From Hyphomonadaceae bacterium (GTDB taxonomy: Bacteria; Pseudomonadota; Alphaproteobacteria; Caulobacterales; Hyphomonadaceae): a stretch of 64,000 nucleotides of DNA. The stretch's first letter is position 1, and every line of letters begins with the position of its first letter. Positions 28,399 to 38,950 of the stretch are shown piece after piece. The notes beneath the pieces are model-generated. The model saw only the letters and a list, made by a program, of their open reading frames with translations, was not told the DNA's origin and did not search any database. Both the position numbers and the translations under genes were made by a program. The DNA is taken from contig CANJIL010000003.1 of the NCBI GenBank assembly GCA_947474455.1, positions 1 through 64,000 of the forward strand, written 5' to 3'.

Positions 28399-29736
28399 AT
28401 GAACATGGCGGCGAAGCTAGGCAGGAAAGCGATTGTCGCGGGCGCCGGGATGGGCGGGCTGGCGGCGGCGGCAGCACTGGCGCGGCGGTTCGAGACGGTG
28501 CTGGTGCTGGACCGGGATACGCTGCCGGACGAGGCGGCGCTGCGGACGGGCGCGGGCCAGGGTGCGCATACTCACCAGCTTCTCAAGGCGGGCGAGCTGA
28601 GCCTGGAAAAGCTGTTGCCCGGGATCACCCAACAGTTCGTCGTAGCCGGCGCCAGGCAGATGCTGGTCGGGCGCGATGTGAAGGTGTTCGACTTCGGCGG
28701 CTGGATGGACGAGTGCGACGCGGGCTTCACCGTGACCAGCCTGTCGCGGCCCGCTTACGAGGCGGTCCTGCGCAGGCGTGTGGTCACCCTGCCCGGCGTG
28801 AGCATCCAGCATGAGACGATCGTGAAGCGCTTCATCGTCGAAGGCGGGACTTGCAAGGGCGTCGAACTGGAAGACGGGACGAGGATTTCGGCCGATTTCT
28901 GCATCGATGCCACGGGGGTGACCGGGCCGCTGATGGCGCAGTTGGCGGAGGACGGCCACGCTGTGTTCGAGACGGAGAATGTGAAGATCAACGTCGCCTA
29001 TGCCAGCGCGAAGTTCCGCCAGAAGCCGGAGCATCGTGGCGAAGCGATCGGCTTCTTCTTTCTGCCCGGACCGCCTGGCAAGCAGTTCGGGTTCATGCTG
29101 CCGATCGAGGATGACCAGTGGATCGTGTCGGTGGGGGCACGTGGCGGGGATTCACCACCAAAGACGATCGATGAGCTCCGCGAATATGCCAAGGCGTTCG
29201 ACGCCAAGGTCTACGACCGGATCAGCGAGGCGGAAGCTACCAGCCAGATCCGCATGTTCCGCAAGCCCATGGCCACACGGCGCAAGGCATGGGAGGCGGC
29301 GAAATGGCCGCAAGGGCTGATCCCCATCGGCGATGCCATGAGCAGCGTAAACCCGACCTATGGCCAGGGCATGACGGTGGCCGCCTGCGAGGCCGAGGCG
29401 CTGGCGGAGATTCTCGACAAGCGCGCGACAGGCGGTGGGGGACTGGACGGGTTGGGCGCGGAATACCTCCCGGTAGCGGCGGAGATCGCGGGGCGGGCGT
29501 GGAGCCTGTCGGTCAATTCGGACTATGTCTACCCGGAGACGGAAGGTGAGCGGCCGGCCAACTTCTTGATGAACCGCGCCATGGCGCAAACATTGCGCAA
29601 GCTGGCGGTCGAGGAGCTCGATTTCCGCGTCTTCCGTTACCGGCTGGTGCACATGGTGGATTCTGCGAATGCGCTACGCGACGGACCGCTGGCAGTGAGG
29701 TTCTTTACCGCGCTGCAGGGCTCGATCCCGGCGTGA
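28399..29736 (+). CDS. FAD-dependent oxidoreductase/monooxygenase-like
   Basis: AIVAGAGMGGLAAAAALARRFETVLVLDRD; LIPIGDAMSSVNPTYGQGMTVAACEAEAL. Confidence 0.82.
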   Translation: MNMAAKLGRKAIVAGAGMGGLAAAAALARRFETVLVLDRDTLPDEAALRTGAGQGAHTHQLLKAGELSLEKLLPGITQQFVVAGARQMLVGRDVKVFDFGGWMDECDAGFTVTSLSRPAYEAVLRRRVVTLPGVSIQHETIVKRFIVEGGTCKGVELEDGTRISADFCIDATGVTGPLMAQLAEDGHAVFETENVKINVAYASAKFRQKPEHRGEAIGFFFLPGPPGKQFGFMLPIEDDQWIVSVGARGGDSPPKTIDELREYAKAFDAKVYDRISEAEATSQIRMFRKPMATRRKAWEAAKWPQGLIPIGDAMSSVNPTYGQGMTVAACEAEALAEILDKRATGGGGLDGLGAEYLPVAAEIAGRAWSLSVNSDYVYPETEGERPANFLMNRAMAQTLRKLAVEELDFRVFRYRLVHMVDSANALRDGPLAVRFFTALQGSIPA

Positions 29737-29776
29737 CCTTGTCCTGCAGCCCGGGCGGGTCGCTGATATCTTTCGG

Positions 29777-30238
29777 TTGCAGGAGATCGGGCGCGCGGCG
29801 GCGGAGCTGTTTCATGACACCGACCTGATCGATGTATCGATCATGATGGTCATCACGATGGACGATCATATCGCTCCAATCGCGGCGAAGTTGTCCGTCG
29901 TTGCGGAGATGGACGGGCGGATTGCAGGGGTCGCCATGGGCGAGATGCATGACGACAACGCCTATCTGCGCAAACGCGATGTCGATCCTGTTTTACAGCA
30001 GCGCGGAGCCGGGGCCGCGCTCGTGAACGCATTTGCGAACGGTGCGACTTGGCTGGATGCATCCGCCATTTTTCTGTCGACCTTTCGTATCCCGCCGTCG
30101 AGGGCGCCATTCTATCGCGAGCAAGGATTCCGCGATATCGCGAGCAGCGACTACCTGCCGTGGATGCAGGCAATCGAACGCGAACCGGCGATGCTTCTCG
30201 ACATTGAGAAGCGCGTGTTTCTGATGCCGGGCGTTTAG
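29777..30238 (+). CDS. GNAT-like N-acetyltransferase; true start probably upstream, overlapping the preceding gene
   Basis: DVDPVLQQRGAGAALVNAFANGA...FYREQGFRDI; frame is open upstream as DLVLQPGRVADIFRLQEIGRAAA. Confidence 0.75.
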   Translation: MQEIGRAAAELFHDTDLIDVSIMMVITMDDHIAPIAAKLSVVAEMDGRIAGVAMGEMHDDNAYLRKRDVDPVLQQRGAGAALVNAFANGATWLDASAIFLSTFRIPPSRAPFYREQGFRDIASSDYLPWMQAIEREPAMLLDIEKRVFLMPGV

Positions 30239-32478
30239 CCCGAGAACTTGCCGTTCTTGTTAAAGCCGCGGGGGGCGAGGCGGCCTGATTGGGCGCGTTT
30301 GCCTATCCAGTCTTTCCAGTCGTCCGACGACTGCTGGCGACCGCTGCTGTCGGCCCAACCGAAACCGTCGGCGCGGTTGAAAGTCTTGAGATCAAGCAGG
30401 CCGCCATCCTTGAAGGCCTGGATCTTCACGCCCTTGCCGCGCGTCATTTCCGGCATCTCGCTGGTCTTGAAGATCACCATCTTGCGGTTCGAGCCAATGG
30501 ACGCCGTCATGTCGCCGACCGCCTTCACACAGAAGATCAACTCTTCATCGCCCACATTGAGGATGATCTTGCCCTTGCGCGTGGAGGAGACGAGTTCGGC
30601 GTCGGCAACGATGAAGCCATAGCCGTTGCCGGAAGCGACGATCCGGCGGGCTTTGTCTTCGGGGACAAGCATCGCGACGATGGTTTCGGCTTCGGGGACT
30701 TCGAGCTGCAGGCGGATGGGTTCGCCATGTCCGCGGCCGCCGGGCAGTTTGTCGGCGCCGAGTGTGAAGGCGCGGCCGCCGGAGGCCATGAGCACAACCT
30801 TGTCGGTGGTCTGGCATTCGAGCGTGAGGGCGAGCTCGTCCCCTTCCTTGAACTTCAGGTCGTCGAGCTTCTGGTTGTGACCCCTGAGGGCGCGGATCCA
30901 GCCTTTCTCGGAGAGAACGACCGTTACCGGCTCTTTCACGATGAGGGCCTCGAGGGCGGCCTCGGTGTCGATCTCTTTTGCGACGTCGAAATTCGAGCGG
31001 CGCTTGCCCAGTTTTTGAGACGGATCAAAGATTTCGCGGGCGGCCTTGAGCTGGCGCTTGACTTCGGTCCACTGGCGGTCGGTCGAGCTGAGCAGTTTCT
31101 CGATCTCGCGCTTCTCTTCGGACAGTTCCTTGTGCTCGCGCGTGATCTCGATCTCTTCGAGCTTGCGCAAAGCGCGCAGGCGCATGTTGAGGATGGCTTC
31201 CACCTGAATCTCGGACAGGCGGAACTTCTTCATCATGACGGCCTTGGGATCGTCCTCGTAGCGGATGATCCGGATGACTTCATCGATGTTGAGATAGGCC
31301 TTGAGCAGGCCGTCCAGTACTTCGAGGCGATGCTCGATCCTGCCGAGGCGATGCTTGTTGCGGCGGACGATCACTTCGCGACGGTGATCGAGATAGCAGT
31401 TCAGCATCTCGGGCAGGCCCATGACCTTGGGCACGCCGTGGTCGAGCACGTTCATGTTGACCGGGAAACGCGTTTCCAGTTCGCACTGCTTGAACAGGCT
31501 GGCCATGAAGACTTCGGGGTCGACGGTGCGCGACTTCGGCGTGAGGACGACGCGGACGTCTTCGGTCGATTCATCCATCGCGTCTTCGAGCAGCGGGGCC
31601 TTCTTGGTCTCGATCAGTTCGGCCAGGCGCTCCATCAGCTTGGACTTCTGCACCTGATAGGGGATCTCGGTGACGATCACGCGCCATGTGCCGCGGCCGA
31701 GGTCTTCCCTGGTCCACTTGGCGCGCACGCGGACGCCGCCGCGACCAGTCGCGTAAACTTCGCGCAGGCCTTCCTTCGATTCCACGACCACGCCGCCGGT
31801 AGGGAAGTCCGGACCCGAGACGATCTTCATCAGGTCGTCGACTGTGGCTCGGGGATGCTCAAGCAGATAGATCGCAGCGTCGATACATTCAGAAGGGTTG
31901 TGCGGCGGAATCGAGGTCGCCATGCCGACCGCGATGCCTGACGATCCGTTGACCAGAAGGTTCGGGAAGCCCGCGGCGAGGACTATCGGTTCCTTGTTGC
32001 GCTCGTCGTAGGTGTCGCGGAAATCGACCGCGTCGTCATCGAGACCCTCGAGCAGCAGCATGGCCGCGGGCGTCAGCTTGGCTTCGGTGTAGCGGAAGGC
32101 GGCGGGTGCATCACCGTCGATGTTCCCGAAATTTCCCTGGCCATCGACCAGAGGCGCGCGCGATGCGAAATCCTGCGCAAGGCGCACCATCGCGTCATAG
32201 ATCGATTGATCGCCATGCGGGTGGTACTTACCGATGACTTCACCGACCACGGTGGCGGACTTGCGGTGGCCGCCATTCGGGTTCAGCCCGAGCTGGGCCA
32301 TGGAATAGAGAACGCGGCGGTGGACGGGCTTCAGACCGTCGCGCACATCCGGCAGGGCGCGGGCGGTAATCGTCGAAAGGGCATAGGCAAGATAGCGCTT
32401 CGACAGCGCCTCGCCCATCGGCTCGTCGATGATCTCGCCGCCATTGTCTGGCGGATCGATGGTCGTATTCCTGGCCAT
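30235..32478 (-). CDS. parC: DNA topoisomerase IV subunit A
   Basis: SKRYLAYALSTITARALPDVRDGLKPVHRRVLYSM; SATVVGEVIGKYHPHGDQSIYDAMVRLAQDF. Confidence 0.97.
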   Translation of the reverse strand: MARNTTIDPPDNGGEIIDEPMGEALSKRYLAYALSTITARALPDVRDGLKPVHRRVLYSMAQLGLNPNGGHRKSATVVGEVIGKYHPHGDQSIYDAMVRLAQDFASRAPLVDGQGNFGNIDGDAPAAFRYTEAKLTPAAMLLLEGLDDDAVDFRDTYDERNKEPIVLAAGFPNLLVNGSSGIAVGMATSIPPHNPSECIDAAIYLLEHPRATVDDLMKIVSGPDFPTGGVVVESKEGLREVYATGRGGVRVRAKWTREDLGRGTWRVIVTEIPYQVQKSKLMERLAELIETKKAPLLEDAMDESTEDVRVVLTPKSRTVDPEVFMASLFKQCELETRFPVNMNVLDHGVPKVMGLPEMLNCYLDHRREVIVRRNKHRLGRIEHRLEVLDGLLKAYLNIDEVIRIIRYEDDPKAVMMKKFRLSEIQVEAILNMRLRALRKLEEIEITREHKELSEEKREIEKLLSSTDRQWTEVKRQLKAAREIFDPSQKLGKRRSNFDVAKEIDTEAALEALIVKEPVTVVLSEKGWIRALRGHNQKLDDLKFKEGDELALTLECQTTDKVVLMASGGRAFTLGADKLPGGRGHGEPIRLQLEVPEAETIVAMLVPEDKARRIVASGNGYGFIVADAELVSSTRKGKIILNVGDEELIFCVKAVGDMTASIGSNRKMVIFKTSEMPEMTRGKGVKIQAFKDGGLLDLKTFNRADGFGWADSSGRQQSSDDWKDWIGKRAQSGRLAPRGFNKNGKFSG

Positions 32479-32501
32479 GCCAATATCCTGGAATTCTCGA
32501 A

Positions 32502-33245
32502 TCAGCCCGGTGAGAGTCGCCCTGCCCGCACGAGACGGTCAATCATAAGCAAGCGGGCTTCCGGGATCTGCTTGTTGAGATCGGCGAATAACCGCTCGCC
32601 AAGAAAATACCCGGTCAGCCTGAAACCAGCGCGGATATCGACAGGGGTTGCGGGTGCGGTGTTGTCGATCAGGAAGGCGGGCAAAGGCAAGAGCCGATCC
32701 AGATAGCCGCCCGCTTCTGATCCGCGCACCGCCTTGCCCGATTTGGGGCTCACATGGGTCAGACCATCATTGCTCCCCGATACCGCGCAACGCGACAGGT
32801 CCAATCCAAAGCCCATCATTGTCAGCAGTCCCAATTCCCAGCGGACGAATAGCGCAGGCCAGACGTCATTGTGACCCAGCATGTCGAGCAGGGTTTCGGC
32901 GGCGTCATAAAGCGCGGGCTTCGACTCGCCTTCCGGCAGAGCACCGGCGAGCAGATCGGACAGGGCCGCGAGTCCCGCAAGGGCCTCGGCATCGGCCATG
33001 TGAACCGCGGCGCGCTCGTTCTCCGACTCTGCGGTAAAGAAACCCAGATTGTCGTCGCTTCGCGCTTTCCACGTGACGCGCAGGGTATTGCCGGCCTGCA
33101 ATGGCGCGCGCTTCTTCTGGCTGGCTCCACCATAGACCATGCCGCGCCGCCGGCCGTGCGTGCGGGCAAAGACCTCAAGGATCGCTCCGGTTTCGCCGAA
33201 ACGCCTGAGGCCCAGCGATATCGCATGGTCGCTCCACTCAGCCAT
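32502..33245 (-). CDS. recO: DNA repair protein RecO
   Basis: MAEWSDHAISLGLRRFGETGAILEVFARTHGRRRGMVYGGASQKKRAPLQAGN. Confidence 0.92.
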   Translation of the reverse strand: MAEWSDHAISLGLRRFGETGAILEVFARTHGRRRGMVYGGASQKKRAPLQAGNTLRVTWKARSDDNLGFFTAESENERAAVHMADAEALAGLAALSDLLAGALPEGESKPALYDAAETLLDMLGHNDVWPALFVRWELGLLTMMGFGLDLSRCAVSGSNDGLTHVSPKSGKAVRGSEAGGYLDRLLPLPAFLIDNTAPATPVDIRAGFRLTGYFLGERLFADLNKQIPEARLLMIDRLVRAGRLSPG

Positions 33246-33323
33246 GCAAATGGCATAGGCCGTCGCACACGGAACGCAACCCGACAGATGATGCGTGCGT
33301 GGAATGGGCAAAGCCCGGAAGAT

Positions 33324-33842
33324 CTAGAGGTCGTTCGCGGCGCCTGTTTCAGCGCCGAGTTTGAAGCCCTGCTTCGCGATCAGCCCGCAGAACCGGCGCG
33401 GCCGGCCGTTCACGGTCGCAGGCGTGTGACGGTCGCGGGCGGCCCAGGCGAGCACGGAGTTGTCTAGCCGCGCATAGCCGCTGGATATCGTGACCTGCAC
33501 ATTCTCGACCCGGCCATCCGCAGAGACGCAGTAGGAGATAACGACCGTTCCCTCTTCACCGCAAAGCTTCGAAGCGGCAGGATAGTATGGGATCGCGCCC
33601 TGCAGACGCAGAGGCTGCATCACTCGGGCGCCCGAGGGCGCGGCCGGCACAAAGCTGGGATCGGGCGGTGTTGGCTCGTAAAGAACTTCCGTCTTGGCGG
33701 GACACTTCGATCGCGTCGCGGGCAACACGGCGACGATCGCACTCGCCGGCGCAGCGACGATCGGACCACGGGGCCCCGGATGTTCCGCCGGCGTCGAGCA
33801 CGCCGCCAGGACGGCGCAGGTCATTGCAGCAAGGCGTCTCAT
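33324..33842 (-). CDS. TonB C-terminal-domain putative lipoprotein
   Basis: LAACS lipobox; IPYYPAASKLCGEEGTVVISYCVSADGRVENVQVTISSGYARLDNSVLAWA. Confidence 0.8.
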   Translation of the reverse strand: MRRLAAMTCAVLAACSTPAEHPGPRGPIVAAPASAIVAVLPATRSKCPAKTEVLYEPTPPDPSFVPAAPSGARVMQPLRLQGAIPYYPAASKLCGEEGTVVISYCVSADGRVENVQVTISSGYARLDNSVLAWAARDRHTPATVNGRPRRFCGLIAKQGFKLGAETGAANDL

Positions 33843-34007
33843 GAAGCCTCCTATGCGATATGGACGATAACGCCGGGGCATGGTGCGCCGCAATGCCAAA
33901 TGATTGACGTTTCGATGAGATTGTCCCAAATGCCGAAAAAGCGAGGGCGACCTCCCCCGATCCCGGGCAAACAGGCGGGTCTGCCCGACCTATTGCAGGA
34001 GGGCGGC

Positions 34008-34328
34008 ATGGCCTGGGTGTTTCTTGGGATTGCCGGATTACTCGAAGTTCTCTGGGCATTTATGCTCAAGGTTTCTGACGGGCTGTCGAAGCCGGTCGAA
34101 GCCACAGTTGCGATTGTAGCCATGATCGCGAGCTTCATCGTACTGTCGCTGGCGATGAAGTCCCTGCCGCTGGGAACGGCCTACACGATCTGGACAGGCA
34201 TCGGCGCCGTGGGCGCTTTCGTAATCGGGATCACCGTACTCGGCGAGGCGGCAACGCCGATGCGGATCGGATCGGCCGTGCTGATCCTCGCGGGGATCAT
34301 CGGGCTTAAGCTGGCGTCAGAAGCCTAG
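34008..34328 (+). CDS. SMR family transporter, SugE/Gdx-like
   Basis: AWVFLGIAGLLEVLWAFMLKVSDG...SLPLGTAYTIWTGIGAVGAFVIGI; four TM; GGAGGG SD. Confidence 0.88.
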   Translation: MAWVFLGIAGLLEVLWAFMLKVSDGLSKPVEATVAIVAMIASFIVLSLAMKSLPLGTAYTIWTGIGAVGAFVIGITVLGEAATPMRIGSAVLILAGIIGLKLASEA

Positions 34329-35032
34329 GCCAGTTCGCTGCGATAGTAGGCCGCGACGATCGGATAGCATTCGCACGCGACCGCCTCCAGCCCGTCGCGG
34401 TCCAGGATTATGAGGCGGCCACGCGAATACTGGATCAACCCCGCCCTCTGCAGCGCGCCCGCCGCGATCGTCACGCCAGGTCGCGTGACGCCGAGCATGA
34501 GAGAGATCACCTCGTGCGTCAGGTTCAACGTCTCGCCGTCCGTGCGGTCGTGCACCAACAGCAACCAACGCGCGAGGCGATGCACCACGTCATGCGCACC
34601 ATTGCATGCGGCGGTCTGCGCCACTTGCGCAAACAGCGCGTTGGCGAAACCGTTGAGCAACTGGCGAAGTCGGCCCGACTGCTCCATCAGCGCACGCACG
34701 ACCGCAGCCTCTGCACGGAAGACGACGCCGTCACTCTGCGCCATGATCTCCAATGTCAGCGTCTCGGCGCCAAGTGCTGCGTGCACGCCCGCCACACCTT
34801 CGCGTCCGACCTGCGCAATCTCGATGCGTCCGCCATGCTCCAGCGGCGCCAGAAGCGAGACGACGCCCGAGTCGACAAAGTAGACGTATTTTGCAGACTC
34901 GACCGCGCCCTGAAGGGCGCCGCCTGACACCATGTTGATGCGCTCAAGCGATCCGCGCAGCATCCCGAAATCACCCGCCGACAGGCTGGCTAGTATCACG
35001 TTTCTCAGGTTGGGCAGCTCAGGAATCGGCAT
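34325..35032 (-). CDS. Crp/Fnr family transcriptional regulator
   Basis: cNMP-binding fold and HTH (LTHEVISLMLGVTRPGVTIAAGALQRAGLIQYSRGRLIILDRDGLEA). Confidence 0.87.
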   Translation of the reverse strand: MPIPELPNLRNVILASLSAGDFGMLRGSLERINMVSGGALQGAVESAKYVYFVDSGVVSLLAPLEHGGRIEIAQVGREGVAGVHAALGAETLTLEIMAQSDGVVFRAEAAVVRALMEQSGRLRQLLNGFANALFAQVAQTAACNGAHDVVHRLARWLLLVHDRTDGETLNLTHEVISLMLGVTRPGVTIAAGALQRAGLIQYSRGRLIILDRDGLEAVACECYPIVAAYYRSELA

Positions 35033-35479
35033 GCCTTCGCCCCGCTATACGACGGGGAGCACACACATCTCTCTGGCGGACGCCGCCGAAAAATCGTTGT
35101 CCGATAATTGAAAATCGAGGGCGCGCGACACTTCGGCGCCTTCCGTTGAGCAGCTTCACTGAAATGGCCTTGATCAAGCCGACCGCCAACATGGCGTCTG
35201 CCCCTGCCAATTCGATCTCGGAACCGAATCCTGAGGTTAGGGAACCTGCCTTCATGGCGGTCGAATTGTCTGTTCGGCGCCTTACACATCAGCCCAAGTG
35301 CATAGTGTGCAATTCACTCTGCCGCTTACGCCGCATCGGGCGGCGCTGCGAGCGCGCGAGGCGTGAATTTTATTGCCAGCAGTGTCTCCCCCAGCGCAGC
35401 GCCGAGCGGGTTTGCCATGCCGGTCGTGGAACGAGGCGGAACACATGATCGCCGGGGGCTGCGCCAAGCCGAATCCACC

Positions 35480-35695
35480 ACATCGGATGACGTATAGGAA
35501 CCTCAGCACGTTGGGCGGGGCAATCCGCATTTCTGTGATGATCAGGTGGATCCCGTTCTCGGAGGCGAACCGTAAGGCGTCCACTCCATCGACTGCTTCA
35601 ACGCTGTCAAAGCAACACTCGTGCAGAAGTCCAGCTACCTGACGACGGCCCGCCTTGTTCGGGTCAACGATCGGGGCGCGCAAATCCTTCACGAA
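35480..35695 (-). pseudogene. Response-regulator receiver remnant with altered acidic/phospho-acceptor residues
   Basis: LRAPIVDPNKAGRRQVAGLLHECCFDSVEAVDGVDALRFASENGIHLIITEMRIAPPNVLRFLYVIR; downstream half does not look like a REC domain. Confidence 0.55.
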
Positions 35696-35901
35696 ACCGG
35701 TACGGTTGCCGCCCTTAGGCGCGGGCTGGCCTGCCCAGAAAATGCAGGGGGGTTCTCTGCCTTCAGATCTCAATCCCCGATTCGACTGAAGGGTCGGCGG
35801 CCACGCAGCCTTGGGTTTGTTCGAAACCATACGGAATGGACAGATATGGACCCTATGTCTGCAAGGGCGAGGCGGCTTGATTGGGAATGCAGGCGCGTCG
35901 T

Positions 35902-36558
35902 CTAGCCAGGGAGGGAGCGCAACACATATTCGATCTTCGAGCCCTTAGTCTCGAAGGCGCATTTCACCCACCGTCCTGACGCATCGTACCAGAAGCTTGC
36001 ATCGAGTTCGGAGTCGACATCGAAGCGTTGCGCTTCGACCATCGCAGCGCCGACCTTCACGCGTTCCATGCCGCGGTTCTTGACCTTTATTGGCAGCATC
36101 TCTCCTGTCTCGGTCGAGAACATGGCGGGCTGCATCATCTCTTCACGGTTCCAGTGCGTCGAGGGAATGACGACGCCTGAAATCACGCCCTTGAACTTCT
36201 CGCTCTTCACGGCGAGGCCGCCCTCGGCGGGCTGCACGGAGAGCGTCTTCCACTTGCCTTCGTTCTTGGTGCGCGCTGCGAGCCACGCAAGCCTGCCGCC
36301 GTCATAGCGCTCGGTGACGTCGTGGAGATACTCAAAGAAGGTGATCGGGCCGAGCGCGACCTTGAGAACGACATCGGTCCTCACGGTGAGAGAGTCGCCG
36401 CTGCGGCTGAAGGTCAGGATATGCGTGCCGAACTCTCCCCCGTCGCGCAGCACGTCGAATGCGAGCTTGTCTCCGTCGGACGGACGCCAAGTTTGCGCGC
36501 TGACGGGCAAAGCGCCGAGCGCGATCATGGTTGCAACGATCAGGGGTTTGACGTGCAA
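35902..36558 (-). CDS. Secreted DUF6134-like protein
   Basis: Signal peptide; LAFDVLRDGGEFGTHILTFSRSGDSLTVRTDVVLKVALGPITFFEYLHD. Confidence 0.65.
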   Translation of the reverse strand: MHVKPLIVATMIALGALPVSAQTWRPSDGDKLAFDVLRDGGEFGTHILTFSRSGDSLTVRTDVVLKVALGPITFFEYLHDVTERYDGGRLAWLAARTKNEGKWKTLSVQPAEGGLAVKSEKFKGVISGVVIPSTHWNREEMMQPAMFSTETGEMLPIKVKNRGMERVKVGAAMVEAQRFDVDSELDASFWYDASGRWVKCAFETKGSKIEYVLRSLPG

Positions 36559-36802
36559 GCGGCCGCATCCTTCTGATTCGCGCGATCGCCGCTTATTCTG
36601 GCCAGCGGCCGGAACCGGATTCCGGAAAGGAAGCTCGGTGCGGACCCCCGTCCGGAACGCCCATTTGGGCGGCGCGGCTGATCAATACTTCCGGATACGC
36701 AGGGCAAACCTCTCCGGATCATGGGGGTTCACGGTTGATCGCAGCCCACAATCTCCCTAGGTCATAGAACGCGCCCGGAGACGATCGGGACGAGGGGCCT
36801 TC

Positions 36803-37807
36803 ATGAAGACATTCGGCAATGTCATCGAAGCGATAGGCAACACGCCGCTGATAAAGCTGAGGAAGGCCTCGGAGCTGGCCGACGCCAATATCTACGGCAA
36901 GGCCGAGTTCCTGAACCCGGGGCAGTCGGTGAAGGATCGGGCCGCGCTGGGCATGATCCGCGACGCGGAGAAATCCGGCCGGCTCAAGCCTGGCGGGCTG
37001 ATAGTCGAAGGCACGGCCGGGAACACCGGGATCGGTCTTGCGGTCGTAGGCAATGCGCTGGGTTATCGCACCGTCATCGTGATGCCGCGCACGCAAAGCC
37101 AGGAGAAGAAGGACGCTATCCGGTCGCTGGGCGCGAAGCTGGTCGAGGTGGACGCCGTTCCCTATGCCAACCCCAATCACTATGTGAAGTATTCGCAGCG
37201 CCTCGCCGACGAGATGGCGAAGACCGAGCCCAAGGGCGCGATCTGGGCAAACCAGTTCGACAACGTCGCCAACCGCAACGCCCACTACGAAACAACGGGC
37301 CCGGAGATCTGGAACCAGACCGGTGGCAAGATCGACGGTTTCATCTGCTCAGTGGGATCGGGCGGTACGCTGGGCGGCGTGTCGATGGCGCTTAAGGAGC
37401 GCAACGTGAATGTAAAGATCGGCATTGCCGATCCGGGCGGCGCTGCCCTCTTCTCATACTACAAGACCGGCGAGCTGAAGGCTGATGGCACGTCGATAAC
37501 CGAAGGCATTGGCCAGTCGCGCATTACGGCAAACCTGCAGGGCGTTGAGGTCGATGAGGCCTGGCGCATCGAGGATGCGGATGCGCTGCGCGTGCTGTTC
37601 GATCTGACCAAGAACGAAGGCATGTGCCTCGGCGGTTCTTCCGGCATAAACATCGCCGGCGCCATCGAGCTGGCAAAGACGCTTGGCAAAGGTTCGACGG
37701 TGGTCACGGTGCTCTGCGACTATGGCAACCGTTATTTGTCGAAGCTCTACAACGGCGCCTTCCTCAAGGAGAAAGGCCTGCCGGTTCCCGAATGGTATGA
37801 GACCTGA
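36803..37807 (+). CDS. cysK: Cysteine synthase A
   Basis: IGNTPLIKLRKASEL; GQSVKDRAALGMI; EGTAGNTGIGLA. Confidence 0.93.
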   Translation: MKTFGNVIEAIGNTPLIKLRKASELADANIYGKAEFLNPGQSVKDRAALGMIRDAEKSGRLKPGGLIVEGTAGNTGIGLAVVGNALGYRTVIVMPRTQSQEKKDAIRSLGAKLVEVDAVPYANPNHYVKYSQRLADEMAKTEPKGAIWANQFDNVANRNAHYETTGPEIWNQTGGKIDGFICSVGSGGTLGGVSMALKERNVNVKIGIADPGGAALFSYYKTGELKADGTSITEGIGQSRITANLQGVEVDEAWRIEDADALRVLFDLTKNEGMCLGGSSGINIAGAIELAKTLGKGSTVVTVLCDYGNRYLSKLYNGAFLKEKGLPVPEWYET

Positions 37808-37810
37808 TCG

Positions 37811-38062
37811 CTAGCCGAGAAGCTGCATAGCGATGTAGCCGACGCCGGTCCAGAACGCGGCGCAGAACAGGATCACCACAAGGCTGACCTTCCACGGTGC
37901 TGTTCTTGGCTCGTCGGCGTAGGGATCTGGCGGCTCGAAAACCGGACGCGTCTCGTGTACACGCAGCTCGTCGAGCTCGCTGACGCGGGTGACGGTCAAA
38001 TTCCAACCTTTGCGGGCATGGCCCACTTTGCGTTTCCCCCGCAAGTATGCAGCGAGACTCAT
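37811..38062 (-). CDS. Small hypothetical protein with C-terminal TM
   Basis: MSLAAYLRGKRKVGHARKGWNL...VSLVVILFCAAFWTGVGYIAMQLLG. Confidence 0.55.
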   Translation of the reverse strand: MSLAAYLRGKRKVGHARKGWNLTVTRVSELDELRVHETRPVFEPPDPYADEPRTAPWKVSLVVILFCAAFWTGVGYIAMQLLG

Positions 38063-38257
38063 TTCGGTCTGCAAGCATACCCACCCAGTCTTGGATGCGC
38101 CTGTTAACAATCCTTCAATCGCGGTTGCGGCATAAGCGGGCATAGCCCGTTCCCGCTACGTCACCCGATAATTCCCTGTGAATGATCGAAGGACGCATCG
38201 GAACCGAGGCGGGTTCCGTCGGCATGGCGCGAATGAATCCGCGATGAGGGTAGAGCC

Positions 38258-38950
38258 CTAGTAGGCGCCGATACCAAGCACAACGACCGGCACACCCATG
38301 AACAGGATCTTGAAGTCCTGCCAGAGCGACCAGGTCTTCACGTACTGGACGTCGTAGGCGACGCGCTCAGGATAGGTGAGCTTGTTGCGACCCTTGACCT
38401 GCCACAAGCCAAGCACGCCCGGACGGACGGCGGTGTAGTAGGGATAGTCTCGGCCGTAGCGGTGGATCTCGCCGGAGGTCACGGGCCGTGGGCCGATCAC
38501 CGACATCTCCCCGCGAACGATGTTCAGTAGCTGGGGAAGCTCATCGAGGCTGGTCTTGCGCAGGATGCGGCCTATGACCGTGACGCGCGGATCGCACTTC
38601 AATTTCTGGTAATTGGCCCATTCGATGGCCGCTTCCGGATCGGTCTGCAGCAACCTTTCAAGCCGTTCCTGCGCGTCGAGACGCATCGTGCGGAATTTGA
38701 AGACCGTAAATGTACGGCCGTCGCGGCCGACCCGCAGCTGGGTGAACAGCGCAGGGCCGGGGTCGAAAATCTTCAGCAGGCCGTAGATCACAATCAGCAC
38801 GGGCGCGAGGAAGGTGAGCACCGAGAACGCGAACACCAGATCCATCGCGCGTTTGAAAACGCTCGATTGGACCTTCAAGATGTCGCCGGCAGCAGGCCTG
38901 CCACCACACGCACCAAGGCGATCAGCCTCGACGCCGATTCCATTCTTCAT
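38258..38950 (-). CDS. Bacterial sugar transferase (PssY/EpsL-type initiating enzyme)
   Basis: [65 protein letters not shown]. Confidence 0.9.
   Translation of the reverse strand: MKNGIGVEADRLGACGGRPAAGDILKVQSSVFKRAMDLVFAFSVLTFLAPVLIVIYGLLKIFDPGPALFTQLRVGRDGRTFTVFKFRTMRLDAQERLERLLQTDPEAAIEWANYQKLKCDPRVTVIGRILRKTSLDELPQLLNIVRGEMSVIGPRPVTSGEIHRYGRDYPYYTAVRPGVLGLWQVKGRNKLTYPERVAYDVQYVKTWSLWQDFKILFMGVPVVVLGIGAY

Noticed and set aside
30289-31941. 550-aa plus-strand ORF antisense to parC
   Set aside because: Mirror ORF typical of GC-rich codon bias; low-complexity composition; parC on the other strand is unambiguous.
33850-34007. Possible guanidine riboswitch upstream of the SMR/SugE-like gene
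   Set aside because: Searched by eye for ykkC and mini-ykkC (ACGR loop) signatures; no convincing match. An Infernal scan would settle it.
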